64,000 bases of DNA from Listeria cornellensis FSL F6-0969. Lineage in GTDB: Bacteria; Bacillota; Bacilli; Lactobacillales; Listeriaceae. The stretch lies in assembly GCF_000525855.1 (NCBI RefSeq), contig NZ_AODE01000033.1, forward strand, positions 1 through 64,000. The letters run 5' to 3'. The notes under the pieces are model-generated. The model was not told where the DNA came from and ran no database searches. It saw only the letters and a program-made list of their open reading frames with translations. Of this stretch, positions 27,319-36,566 are shown one piece after another (the stretch's first letter is position 1; each line of letters opens with the position of its first letter). Position numbers and translations under genes: made by a program.

Positions 27319-27415
27319 AAAAAATACCCCTCTCTTTTTTTGGTAAAAAACGTACCGCAGAAGAAAGGAGTCATATCGTCAAGTTATGTATCAGATACCA
27401 CTTCATTCGCCACAA

Positions 27416-27495
27416 TCCCTACGCTCGTATTAACGAACAGGTTCAAAGGGTCAGATCTCAAAAAAGATCAATCTCAGCTAAAAGCCCCCCCTGTG
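27416..27495 (-). promoter_or_regulatory. TPP riboswitch (THI box)
   Basis: On the minus strand the conserved elements occur in order: a G-rich P1/P2 start, CTGAGA, ACCC-TTT-GAACCTG and, after a variable hairpin, AGCGTAGGGA. These are the invariant TPP aptamer sequences. It precedes thiT; an expression platform must lie in 27340-27415 but I could not fix its stems. Confidence 0.92.
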
Positions 27496-27532
27496 GTAAC
27501 GTCTCAAAATAGTTGCTTACTCTATATAAACT

Positions 27533-27717
27533 GGCGACAAGCGCTCGCATCCAGCCGGTTCGGCGGACTTCCGGTTCTGCTACGCAATACTTGCTACGCT
27601 TAACTTCTTGCATGGTCGAGGAAACTACCCTCTCCCTGCTTTCAGTCATCACATACACCAGTATGCGCAGCTCTCCGGCTTCCACCGAACCGGCTGGATA
27701 CAAACGCTTTCGCTCAG
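27533..27717 (-). repeat. Long hairpin repeat, family A copy 2
   Basis: Arms ATCCAGCCGGTTCGG and CCGAACCGGCTGGAT, perfectly complementary, lie inside conserved flanks (GGCGACAAGCGCTCGCAT and ATACAAACGCTTTCGCT). The apical part is longer and different from the other copies. The functional strand inferred from G-U pairs is minus, the same direction as thiT, and the element sits just upstream of the TPP riboswitch. Bases 27718-27996 hold no other gene. Confidence 0.75.
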
Positions 27718-27996
27718 TTTGTGTAAAGCGAAGTTTGCACCTATCCAAAAAGAAAGGTTACAAATCCATCATTAAAAGAGTTGAACAACTATCGAATATC
27801 CAAATAACCCCACCTTAAGTTTGTAATCTCGGCGACTTATTTGTTTATCTGATTTTTATTATAACAGCATTTTTTAGAAAGTCCAGTTCCCTGCTCTTTC
27901 AATGCGTGCTTATTCATGATAGAATAGAAGTAATTGCGTTTTTGGCATTCAATATGAAAATTTCAGTTGAAAACGCGCGAATTTGGGAGGACGAAA

Positions 27997-29598
27997 ATGT
28001 TAACTGTAAATAATGTATCTTTACGTTTTGGCGATAAAAAATTATTTGAAGATGTTTCGATTAAATTCACACCTGGGAACTGTTATGGCTTGATTGGCGC
28101 GAACGGCGCTGGTAAATCCACTTTCCTAAAAGTACTTTCTGGTGAGCTTGATTCACAAAGTGGTAATGTGCATATCCCAGCTGGTGAGCGCTTAACTGTA
28201 CTGAGACAAGATCATTTCCAATATGATGATGAAGAAGTTCTAAAAACGGTTATTCGTGGACATGAGACATTGTTCAAAATCATGGAAGAAAAAGATGCGG
28301 TTTATGCAAAGGAAGATTTTAGTGATGCTGACGGTATTCGTGCAGCAGAACTAGAAGGCGAATTTGCAGAGCTTAACGGTTGGGACGCGGAACCCGAGGC
28401 TGCTGTTTTGCTTAGCGGTCTTGGTATTGCGACAGAATTGCACGGAAAACTAATGAAAGAACTTACAGGTGGTGATAAAGTCAAAGTTTTACTGGCGCAA
28501 GCATTATTCGGTAAACCTGATATTTTACTTCTGGATGAGCCTACCAATCACCTGGACATCAAAGCAATCCATTGGTTAGAAGAATTCTTGATCAACTTTC
28601 AAAATACTGTTATCGTGGTTTCCCATGATCGTCATTTCTTAAATAAAGTATGTACACATATTGCCGATCTTGATTTCAGCAAAATTAAACTTTACGTTGG
28701 TAACTATGATTTCTGGTATGAATCTAGCCAACTTGCACAATCTATGATGGGCGACCGCAACAAGAAGAAAGAAGAAAAAATCAAAGAATTGGAAGCTTTT
28801 GTCGCACGTTTCTCGGCCAACGCTTCGAAATCAAAACAAGCGACCAGCCGTAAGAAAATGCTTGAAAAAATCACGCTTGAAGATATCCAACCTTCTAGTC
28901 GTCGTTATCCATTCGTACAATTCCATCCTGAGCGCGAAGTTGGGAACGATTTACTGACTGTAACCAACCTTTCCAAAACAATTGATGGCGTTAAAGTGCT
29001 TGATAACGTAAGCTTTATCATCAATCGTAACGATAAAGTTGCCCTTGTTGGTGACGATGAAGTTGCAAAAACAGTATTTTTCCAAATCCTTGCTGGCGAA
29101 ATGGAACCAGATGAAGGCGAATATAAATGGGGCGTAACAACAACCCAAAGCTATTTCCCGAAAGATAACTCCGAGTTCTTTGAAGAAAACGATATGAATC
29201 TTGTGGAATGGTTACGTCAATACTCCCCGCAAGACGATAGCGAGGCATTTTTGCGCGGTTTCTTAGGTCGTATGCTATTTAGTGGCGATGAAGTATTGAA
29301 GAAAGTACGTGTGCTTTCCGGTGGTGAGAAAGTTCGTTGTATCCTTTCGAAAAACATGCTTTCTGGTGCGAACGTTCTATTGATGGACGAACCTACCAAC
29401 CATTTAGACTTAGAATCGATTACCGCATTAAATAACGGTATGATCCAATTTAAAGGTGCGATGATTTTCGCATCACATGATCACCAGTTCTTACAAAGTG
29501 TCGCGACTCGTATCGTCAACCTTTCGAAAGATCAGTTCTACAATAAAGAAATTTCATATGATGAGTATCTCGCTGAAGCATTGAATGTGACAGAGTAA
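27997..29598 (+). CDS. ABC-F ATPase, YbiT/YkpA-like
   Basis: 533-aa soluble protein with two ABC domains and no membrane part. Domain 1: Walker A GANGAGKST, signature LTGGDKVK, Walker B ILLLDEPTNHLD. A linker with many lysines (about 245-300) follows. Domain 2: degenerate Walker A VGDDEVAKTVFF, signature LSGGEKVR, VLLMDEPTNHLD. The substituted second P-loop (D-E-V-A-K-T) is usual in the YkpA/YbiT branch. ABC-F proteins act on ribosomes. ATG 27997 follows GGGAGG. Confidence 0.93.
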   Translation: MLTVNNVSLRFGDKKLFEDVSIKFTPGNCYGLIGANGAGKSTFLKVLSGELDSQSGNVHIPAGERLTVLRQDHFQYDDEEVLKTVIRGHETLFKIMEEKDAVYAKEDFSDADGIRAAELEGEFAELNGWDAEPEAAVLLSGLGIATELHGKLMKELTGGDKVKVLLAQALFGKPDILLLDEPTNHLDIKAIHWLEEFLINFQNTVIVVSHDRHFLNKVCTHIADLDFSKIKLYVGNYDFWYESSQLAQSMMGDRNKKKEEKIKELEAFVARFSANASKSKQATSRKKMLEKITLEDIQPSSRRYPFVQFHPEREVGNDLLTVTNLSKTIDGVKVLDNVSFIINRNDKVALVGDDEVAKTVFFQILAGEMEPDEGEYKWGVTTTQSYFPKDNSEFFEENDMNLVEWLRQYSPQDDSEAFLRGFLGRMLFSGDEVLKKVRVLSGGEKVRCILSKNMLSGANVLLMDEPTNHLDLESITALNNGMIQFKGAMIFASHDHQFLQSVATRIVNLSKDQFYNKEISYDEYLAEALNVTE

Positions 29599-29608
29599 GA
29601 TACTAAAA

Positions 29609-29650
29609 AGCAGTAGAATCGCCTCAAATTTGGCATTTCTACTGCTTTTT
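29609..29650 (+). terminator. Terminator after the ABC-F gene
   Basis: AGCAGTAGAA / TTCTACTGCT stem followed by eight T; A run upstream. Confidence 0.88.
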
Positions 29651-29702
29651 TTTGTAATTTTTACTCCTTTTATTTCGAACAGTCTCAACAAAGCGCTATT
29701 TG

Positions 29703-30353
29703 TTATTTCTTCAAATTAATTCGTCCTGTATCACTTTTGAGTAACTTATCCTTGTTGTATGTCGACCATGAAAATTGGAACCATTCGATGTCTGATACTT
29801 TGTCCAGTTTATCTAGTGGAAACACGATGGTGCCCTTAATTGTAGCTCCTGGCTTCATTTTGCCATCGATAAGATCTGATAGAATGATATCAGCTGCTAA
29901 TTGTTGTCCATTGACTGTCGTTAACTCGCCTTGTAACGGATAGCTTAGCAGTTCATTTTTTGTGTTGTTTTTGATTTCAATAGCGATTGTTAATGTTCCT
30001 GGCATATCCTTATCTTCCATTGTGGAGTGGACGACTTTTTTCTCGACGGCGACCGTTGAAATTTTCTTGTCCATGCCGTCAGCGTTGTTGTGCCAGTTCA
30101 CGTTGTAGGTTTCTTTTCCTTCTGATTTCGTATTGCCAGTCTTGCTGTCAGAGGAATAACTTGCGACTTGTTGCTGCAACTTATTATAGTTGCCGAATGA
30201 GATAAATACGCCGATAATAGAGGCGATAATAATAAGACTCGCGCCACTCACGACGTAAATTCCAATTTTGCGTTTAGATTGGGTGAACAGCATGATAAGT
30301 CCAACGATGAACGCTAGAAATGCAAACCCCAGTAATGTAAACCAAATGGCCAT
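29703..30353 (-). CDS. Membrane-anchored protein with a DUF4352/DUF5068-like extracellular domain
   Basis: 216 aa. Two N-terminal TM segments (about 4-23 and 30-52), a Ser-rich linker (about 60-80), then an Ig-like beta domain (VEKKVVHSTMEDKDMPGTLTIAIEIKN, PLQGELTTVNGQQL, MKPGATIKGTIVFPL). The domain outside the membrane resembles telokin-like DUF4352/DUF5068 proteins common in Listeria and Bacillus surface proteins. Role unknown. Confidence 0.7.
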   Translation of the reverse strand: MAIWFTLLGFAFLAFIVGLIMLFTQSKRKIGIYVVSGASLIIIASIIGVFISFGNYNKLQQQVASYSSDSKTGNTKSEGKETYNVNWHNNADGMDKKISTVAVEKKVVHSTMEDKDMPGTLTIAIEIKNNTKNELLSYPLQGELTTVNGQQLAADIILSDLIDGKMKPGATIKGTIVFPLDKLDKVSDIEWFQFSWSTYNKDKLLKSDTGRINLKK

Positions 30354-30395
30354 GTTTTAACTCTCCTTGCTTGATTTGTTATTATTGTACTATAA

Positions 30396-30448
30396 CATAT
30401 GTTGAGGCACTTATAAAGCGTCTTTTGCTGCATTAGAGCCTCAATATG
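30396..30448. repeat. Family B hairpin repeat
   Basis: CATATGTTGAGGC / GCCTCAATATG, the longest stem of this family, at the 5' side of the gene at 29703. Confidence 0.75.
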
Positions 30449-30540
30449 TATGCAAGCGTAGCGAGCAGGTAATCCTTTCAGCGGTTCTTATAAAGCATCT
30501 TCCGCCAATAATTAGTCTTCGCCGAATTTTATCCATGGAA

Positions 30541-30588
30541 AACGTCGCTTTGGCTCCTTTAAAATTGGAGTTAAAGCGACGTTTTTTT
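30541..30588 (+). terminator. Strong terminator-like hairpin without an obvious gene
   Basis: AACGTCGCTTTGGCTCC pairs with GGAGTTAAAGCGACGTT, followed by eight T on the plus strand. No plus-strand gene ends nearby. Confidence 0.7.
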
Positions 30589-30599
30589 TGATATGTTGT

Positions 30600-30926
30600 G
30601 GCTCTTATGAGGCATCCCTTGCCGATTTAGAGCCTCAATATGCATGAGAGCGCAGCGAGCATGTAATCCACCAGTGGCTCTTATACACCAAGCTCTGAAC
30701 CATCACAACTCAAATATTGAAACTCCATGTTTTAAAGCATCTAATCATGCGCTGCGTCATGTTTGGCGCCTCCGATCTACCTCAAGAGCCTGACTAATAA
30801 TAATTCAGTATTTATTCCCAACCTAGCAATCACGGTTGCGGGAACGCTCCGATTTTTGACGTATCATCGGTTCCAGATCTAGCTTTGTTGCGGTTCTTAG
30901 AAAGCGTCGTTTGCTTTGTTAGAACC
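30600..30926. repeat. Family B hairpins (three copies, one degenerate)
   Basis: GGCTCT/AGAGCC at 30600-30634, a degenerate copy at about 30675-30725, and GGTTCT/AGAACC at 30892-30926, each followed by CTCAATAT or a relic of it. Nothing protein-coding is seen in 30354-31231. Confidence 0.7.
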
Positions 30927-31000
30927 TCAATATGCAGTTGAATGTAATGAAACTGCCTTCCTTGCGCCGCGTCATGACCGCGCCTTCGGATCCAGCTTCA

Positions 31001-31220
31001 AGAGCCAGCCTCTCGGAAATTTCGTGGCCTCCGCAAAAGTCAAAAGAGGGCTTTTACTGCGCCCTCTAACAATTTCTGTCGAGTCTAACGGGCTCTTTCA
31101 GCTTCTCTCTAGATCCAGCTTCAACGGCCAACTCCTCGAAAACTTCACGCCCTCCACAAAAACCAAGTGCGGGTTTTTACTGCGGCCGCTCCAGTTTTTT
31201 TTGGAGCTGAACGGGCCGTT
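31001..31220. repeat. Family C hairpin repeats, copies 2 and 3
   Basis: Copy 2 closes with AGAGCC (31001) / GGCTCT (31091); copy 3 with AACGGCC (31123) / GGCCGTT (31214). Both keep the interior CCTCCGCAAAA-like or CCTCCACAAAA segment and an inner GC-rich stem. The changes in the closing stem compensate. Copy 3 ends 12 bases from the rnjB stop. Confidence 0.72.
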
Positions 31221-31231
31221 TCAGCTTTTCG

Positions 31232-32903
31232 TTATACCTCCATTATAATCGGCAGTATCATCGGTCTGCGTTTCGTTTGTTCGAACAGGTAGCGGTTTAG
31301 TTGGTCGCGGATGTCTTGTTTTAACTTCGCCCATTCAAATTCTTTGTCTTGTAGGTTTTTCTCGACGATTTTTGTCACTACTTCGGAAGATTTCTCAAGC
31401 AAATGTTCGGATTCGCGAACGTAGATGAAACCGCGTGAGATAATTTCTGGTCCGGAGATGATCGCTTTGGATTTGCGGTTCAATGTGACAACCACGATGA
31501 AAATGCCGTCTTCTGATAGCAATTTGCGATCGCGTAACACAATGTTACCGACGTCTCCTACGCCAAGTCCATCGATTAGTGTATTACCTGCAAACACGCG
31601 ATTTCCAGCGGTCATACGGCCATTTTTGTACTCGATAACTTCACCTTTTCCAGCTACGAATACGTTTGATTTTGGTATGCCGACTTGGTATGCTAATTTC
31701 GCGTGAGCCACCAACATGCGGTATTCACCGTGAACTGGGATGAAGTATTTTGGTTTCATTAAGTTTAGCATTAGTTTTAAATCGTCTTGGCTACCGTGAC
31801 CGGATACGAACAAATCGCGGTTCATCGTTAGTACGGTTGCATCTGCTTTGTACAGCATATCAATCGTTTTCGACAAAATGGTTTCTGATGATGGTGATGG
31901 CGTTGTTGTAATGTAGATTGTATCGCCTTTTTCGACGTTTACTTTTGGATGCTTGCCTTGTGTCATCAATTGTAGTGATTGGATTGGTTCGCCGAGATTA
32001 CCTGTTTCTATGATAACTAACCTGTCCTGTGGTAATTTCTTCGCTTCTTTTAATGGAATAACCAGATCTTCGCTTTGTAATTGGATTTTGTTTAATCGCA
32101 CGGAGATGTCAAAAACGCGTTCTAGTTCTTTCCCTACGATCGCTACTTTACGGTTTGTTGCAAATGATGCATCCAGGACTTGCTGTAAACGAACCAAGTT
32201 AGATGCAACACACGCTACGATAACACGACCTGGTGCGGAATGGAAAGCATGGCGAATTTCTTCATCGATAAGGCTATCACTGGACGTAGCGCCTGCATGC
32301 TCCGCTTCTGAACTATCAGATAGTAGAACAAGTACGCCTTTTTCACCGATTTCAGCAATGCGACCTAGGCTTGTTTCATAGCCTAATTTTGCGGATTGGT
32401 CGAATTTGAAATCGCCTGTGTAGACAATCGCGCCTTCGCTTGTATTTAACACAATCCCCACGGAATCAGGAATCGAGTGCGTTGTACGGAAAAATTCTGC
32501 ATCCACATTTGGGAACGATAATTTCGTTTTCTCATCAACAATATGGAAGTCGTTGAAGCGAACTTTCTTATGTTCTTTTAAAGCCGCCTTAACGAGTGCA
32601 ATAGTCAGTTCCGTGCCGTAAACTGGTGCTTTAATTTTGGCAAGAATATACGGCAAGGCTCCGATTGCGTCTTCATGACCGTGCGTTAGGAAAATAGCCT
32701 CGATCCGTTCTTGATTGTCCTCTAAGTATTTAATATCTGGAATAACGACGTCGATGCCTAATAATTCGTCTTCTGGGAACATCAGACCTGCATCCATAAT
32801 ATAAATAGATTCATCCACTTCAGCTACGTATAAATTCTTTCCACTTTCGTCAACACCGCCAAGTGGGATAATTTTAATGTGTTTTGCTTTTTTTAATTGT
32901 CAA
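31232..32903 (-). CDS. rnjB: Ribonuclease J2-type protein, frameshift near start
   Basis: 556 aa after correction of the T7 run at 32888-32894 (+1). Metallo-beta-lactamase and beta-CASP domains: FLTHGHEDAIGALPYI, DFKFDQSAKL, SGHGSQDDLKLML, VHGEYRMLVAHA, then a C-terminal domain. The metal motif reads HGHEDA instead of HxHxDH, the substitution I recall for RNase J2, which is weakly active and pairs with J1 in mRNA decay. The start is TTG 32903 with AAGGAGGA upstream; N-terminal MTIKKAKHIKIIPLGG-like sequence appears once the frame is restored. Downstream of dapA in the order asd-dapG-dapA-rnjB. Confidence 0.9.
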
Positions 32904-32921
32904 AGTTATTCCTCCTTCCTC

Positions 32922-33805
32922 TTATTTCAAATAATTTTTAAATACTGTTTCGATAGTTTTTATCTCTGTTTCTGTTAACGGCGCGAGTGGCAAGCGTAAA
33001 TGCCCAACGTCAACGCCGAGTTTGTTAACCATATGTTTCACAGGCGCTGGATTTGGCGCGATGAATAACGTATTCATTAACGGTACGAGTTTGCCATGAA
33101 TTTCTGCGGCTTTTTTTTGTATCGCCTTCATCAAAAGCGCGAAGCATCGTCTGCATTTCAGGCCCGATAATGTGGCTCGCAACCGAGATAACACCTTTTC
33201 CACCAAGCGCATAAATCGGCAAAGTGAAACTATCATCCCCACTGTACACCGCAAAATCATCGCCCGTTTCTGCAATAATTTTCGTGATATTATCAAAATT
33301 ACCGCTGGATTCTTTGACCGCTACAATGTTCTCGATTTTGGACAGCTCGATAATCGTTTCTGGCTCAATATTCACAATCGAACGGCTCGGAATATTATAA
33401 ATGATAACCGGTAACGTCGTCGCCTCCGCAATTGCTGCAAAATGGGCGTAAAGACCAGCTTGATTTGGCTTATTATAGTACGGCGCCACGATCAAAACCG
33501 CGTCAATCCCACCGATTTCTTCCACTTCTTTCGTGAAGGCAATCGTTTCCGCCGTGTTATTCGAACCCGTCCCAGCAATGATTTTCGCGCGACCTTGGTT
33601 TGTTTCCACGACTTGTTTGAACAACTTGATTTTTTCTTCATGCGAAATCGTTGGGGATTCCCCCGTCGTTCCTGCTACCACAAGCCCATCCGACCCGTTT
33701 TCAATGAGGTGGTTGACTAAACGATGAATCCTTTTTTTTACACACTTTATCTTTCTCGGAATTGTACGGCGTCACCATTGCTGTCACTACTTTTCCAAAA
33801 TCCAT
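32922..33805 (-). CDS. dapA: 4-hydroxy-tetrahydrodipicolinate synthase, two frameshifts
   Basis: Condenses pyruvate with aspartate semialdehyde in lysine/DAP synthesis. 293 aa after removing one base from the T8 runs at 33732-33739 and 33111-33118. Class I aldolase features: AGTTGESPT, the catalytic Tyr in IIYNIPSRS, the Schiff-base Lys in AVKESSG, and YSGDDSFTL. Shine-Dalgarno AGGAGG precedes ATG 33805. Because the product is required for cell-wall DAP, two real lesions would be hard to tolerate; sequencing error is the simpler reading. Confidence 0.93.
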
Positions 33806-33809
33806 TATG

Positions 33810-35033
33810 TTATTCCTCCTCCAACTCATTTTCAATGCAAAATTCGTCATGAAGTGCGTTCACTGCGGCGATTAAATCCGTTTCTTCGACTAGAATCCAA
33901 ACCGTGGTATGACTATCTGCAGACTGCAAAATGGTGATGTTTTTCGCGGATAAAGCGGACACTATTTTGGCGGTAACTCCTGGAACACCAGCGATGCCGG
34001 CGCCAACGATGGAAACTTTCGCGCAATTCTCGGTCGTTTCTGCCACGTAGGATGCTTCTTTTAAAAGTGTCAACACGTGCTCGCGCTTTCGTTCTGGCAC
34101 GGTGAACACGATCTCGTTTGTCGATATATTGATAAAATCTAAACTAATACTTGCCTCAGCTAAAATGGCGAAGGCTTTCTGCTGGGTATGCACGCTATCC
34201 GTTTTGACACGAAGTTGCGTCAAGTTCGTCACATGCGCGATGCCTGTAACAAGGCGTTCTTTCACGTCAAAACGACCGCTGACCTCGGTTTGCGATGTGA
34301 CCAGCGTACCTTCACCCTTCAAATAGGTCGAGCGAATGCGAAGCGGAATCTTAGCTTGCATCGCAATTTCAACAGCACGCGGATGAATCACTTTGGCGCC
34401 TTGATAAGCCATGTTGCTCACTTCATTGTAGCTGACAGTCGGCAACGAACGCGCATTTTTCACGATTCGCGGATCAGCCGTGTACATGCCATCGACGTCC
34501 GTAAAAATATCGATTCGTTCAGCGGCGAGTGCGACGCCAAGCGCTGCGGCAGAAGTATCGCTCCCACCACGACCAAGCGTTGTAACATCACCATTTGGCG
34601 CGCTTCCTTGGAAACCAGCCACGACGACAATATCCACCGTTTCCAAGGTTTCACGTAAACGCGTCACGTCAACCTCGGAAATTTTGCCCGCCGTGTATTC
34701 ACCAGATGTTCGGATACCTGCTTGCGCGCCTGAGAACGCCGTCGCCTTAATGTCGGCTTCTAAAAGCATATTCGTGAACACCGCGGTAGAAATCGTTTCG
34801 CCGACAGAAAGCAACATATCTTGCTCTCGTAACGACAAACGCGTTTCCTTCGCGCCAATGAGCTCTAGCAGCGTATCCGTCGCATATGGATCACCTAACC
34901 TGCCAATCGCCGAAACAACGACGACCACTTTATAGCCTTGATCGATCGAATTCTGTAAATGATTAAATGCAAGCTGGCGGGACTCCTCGTTCTGAACGGA
35001 AGTCCCACCAAATTTTTGCACGATAATTTTCAT
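33810..35033 (-). CDS. dapG: Aspartokinase, DapG-like
   Basis: 407 aa. Kinase motif VQKFGGTSVQ at the N-terminus, then FQGSAPNGDVTTLGRGGSDTSA, and two C-terminal ACT domains (about 255-400) for feedback by an amino acid, in B. subtilis DapG by meso-DAP. It lies four bases upstream of dapA, in a typical DAP operon, so DapG rather than a threonine-specific isoenzyme is favoured. Confidence 0.92.
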   Translation of the reverse strand: MKIIVQKFGGTSVQNEESRQLAFNHLQNSIDQGYKVVVVVSAIGRLGDPYATDTLLELIGAKETRLSLREQDMLLSVGETISTAVFTNMLLEADIKATAFSGAQAGIRTSGEYTAGKISEVDVTRLRETLETVDIVVVAGFQGSAPNGDVTTLGRGGSDTSAAALGVALAAERIDIFTDVDGMYTADPRIVKNARSLPTVSYNEVSNMAYQGAKVIHPRAVEIAMQAKIPLRIRSTYLKGEGTLVTSQTEVSGRFDVKERLVTGIAHVTNLTQLRVKTDSVHTQQKAFAILAEASISLDFINISTNEIVFTVPERKREHVLTLLKEASYVAETTENCAKVSIVGAGIAGVPGVTAKIVSALSAKNITILQSADSHTTVWILVEETDLIAAVNALHDEFCIENELEEE

Positions 35034-35061
35034 TCGCTACACCTCAATTATTTCGCGTTTT

Positions 35062-36102
35062 TCAGATGATTTCTTGTTCGATTAAAGATTCAGCAATTTG
35101 AATCGAATTCCAAGCGGCACCTTTTAACAAATTGTCCGATACAATCCACATGTGGAACCCTTTCGAATCGTCTAAGTCGTGACGAACACGCCCCACGAAA
35201 ACCTCTTTTTTGCCAGCCGAACTCGCTGCATGTGGGTAAACTTGGTTCGCTGTATCATCTTCCAAAACAACCCCAGGAGCGTTGCGCAGAAGCTCTTGAA
35301 TTTCCGAAACCTTCACATTATCTTGCTCCACTTCAATATAAACAGACTCCGAATGGCCCGTAATAACCGGAATACGCACACACGTTGCCGCCACTTTCAT
35401 CGATGCATCACTCATGATTTTCTTCGTTTCATTGACCATCTTCATCTCTTCGTATGTATAGTCATTATCCGTGAAAACATCAATTTGTGGTAACGCATTA
35501 AACGCGATTTGGAAATGTTTCTTGTCACCTTTCACCGGCATCACAGCAGGCGTAAAATCTTCCCCACTTAAAATGGCTTGGGACTGCGTTTGCAACTCCT
35601 CAATCGCTTGAATACCAGAACCAGAAACGGCTTGATATGTTGAAACTATAATCCGGTTTAGACCATAAGCCGCACGAATCGGTTGAAGCGCCGCGACCAT
35701 TTGAATCGTCGAACAGTTCGGGTTCGCAATAATGCCTTTATGATCACGCAAAGCCTCAGGATTCACCTCAGGAACAACAAGTGGCACATCAGGATGCATC
35801 CGGAACGCACTCGTATTATCGATTACGATCGCGCCATGGGCCACAGCATCTTTGGCAAAACGCTCAGAAATAGAACCGCCAGCACTAAACAAAGCGATAT
35901 CCACACCCGCAAAACTCTCAGGCGTCGCTTCCTTAATCACGATTTCCTCCCCGCGGAACGTCAATTTTTTACCAGCAGAACGCGCCGAAGATAAAAACGA
36001 AACTTCCTTTATCGGAAACGTCACATCTTCCAGTAATTGAATCATTTGAGTCCCAACAGCGCCAGTCGCACCAACAACGGCTACGTGATAATTTTTTGTC
36101 AT
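35062..36102 (-). CDS. asd: Aspartate-semialdehyde dehydrogenase
   Basis: 346 aa. NADP motif [12 protein letters not shown], active-site Cys in [10 protein letters not shown] (about 128) and the substrate-binding stretch [11 protein letters not shown]. Reduces aspartyl phosphate for lysine, threonine and methionine. First gene of asd-dapG-dapA-rnjB; no lysine riboswitch was seen upstream, where a family A repeat lies. Confidence 0.96.
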   Translation of the reverse strand: MTKNYHVAVVGATGAVGTQMIQLLEDVTFPIKEVSFLSSARSAGKKLTFRGEEIVIKEATPESFAGVDIALFSAGGSISERFAKDAVAHGAIVIDNTSAFRMHPDVPLVVPEVNPEALRDHKGIIANPNCSTIQMVAALQPIRAAYGLNRIIVSTYQAVSGSGIQAIEELQTQSQAILSGEDFTPAVMPVKGDKKHFQIAFNALPQIDVFTDNDYTYEEMKMVNETKKIMSDASMKVAATCVRIPVITGHSESVYIEVEQDNVKVSEIQELLRNAPGVVLEDDTANQVYPHAASSAGKKEVFVGRVRHDLDDSKGFHMWIVSDNLLKGAAWNSIQIAESLIEQEII

Positions 36103-36233
36103 TCTATTTCCCCCTTGGATTAGCTATATTTTGTCGAAAAAAATTGGGCACGTTGAGTCTTACTAAAATCTAGAATGAATCGCAATGCCAATTATTTTTC
36201 GAGTAAGACGTAGTCTCTGCTTTACGCAAAATC

Positions 36234-36344
36234 GAGCGAAAGCGTTTGTATTCAAGAGATTCGGTGGAAACCGGAAGCGGAGCGTACTCGTGCACATGAG
36301 AACCGGAAGTCTGCCGAATCTCTTGAATGCGAGCGCTTGTCGCC
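36234..36344 (+). repeat. Long hairpin repeat, family A copy 3
   Basis: Stem TTCAAGAGATTCGG (3' arm: CCGAATCTCTTGAA) between conserved flanks GAGCGAAAGCGTTTGTAT and ATGCGAGCGCTTGTCGCC; apical part GGAAGCGGAG ... GAACCGGAAGTC. Mismatches between flanks are G-U in plus-strand RNA. It lies between the divergent asd and PG-binding genes; the rest of 36103-36566 has no gene. Confidence 0.8.
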
Positions 36345-36566
36345 GATTTACTTTGAATATCCTTCCTACTCTGTTTTTCACATTTAACTTATCATACCAT
36401 AATATCCGCTAATTATCAGGTTTTTGCACGGGATTTTGAGGAGAAATTGAAAAATTTTATCCTAGCTGAAAACCTGTTTGCATTTTTTCTGCATTTCCCG
36501 CATGATTTTTCATTATAAAATAGTTCTTGTAAGACAAACATAAATAGAGAATTGGAGTTGGCAACA

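Noticed and set aside
36103-36566. Lysine riboswitch or T-box upstream of asd
   Set aside because: I found no conserved L-box or T-box sequences; the space is taken by a family A repeat.
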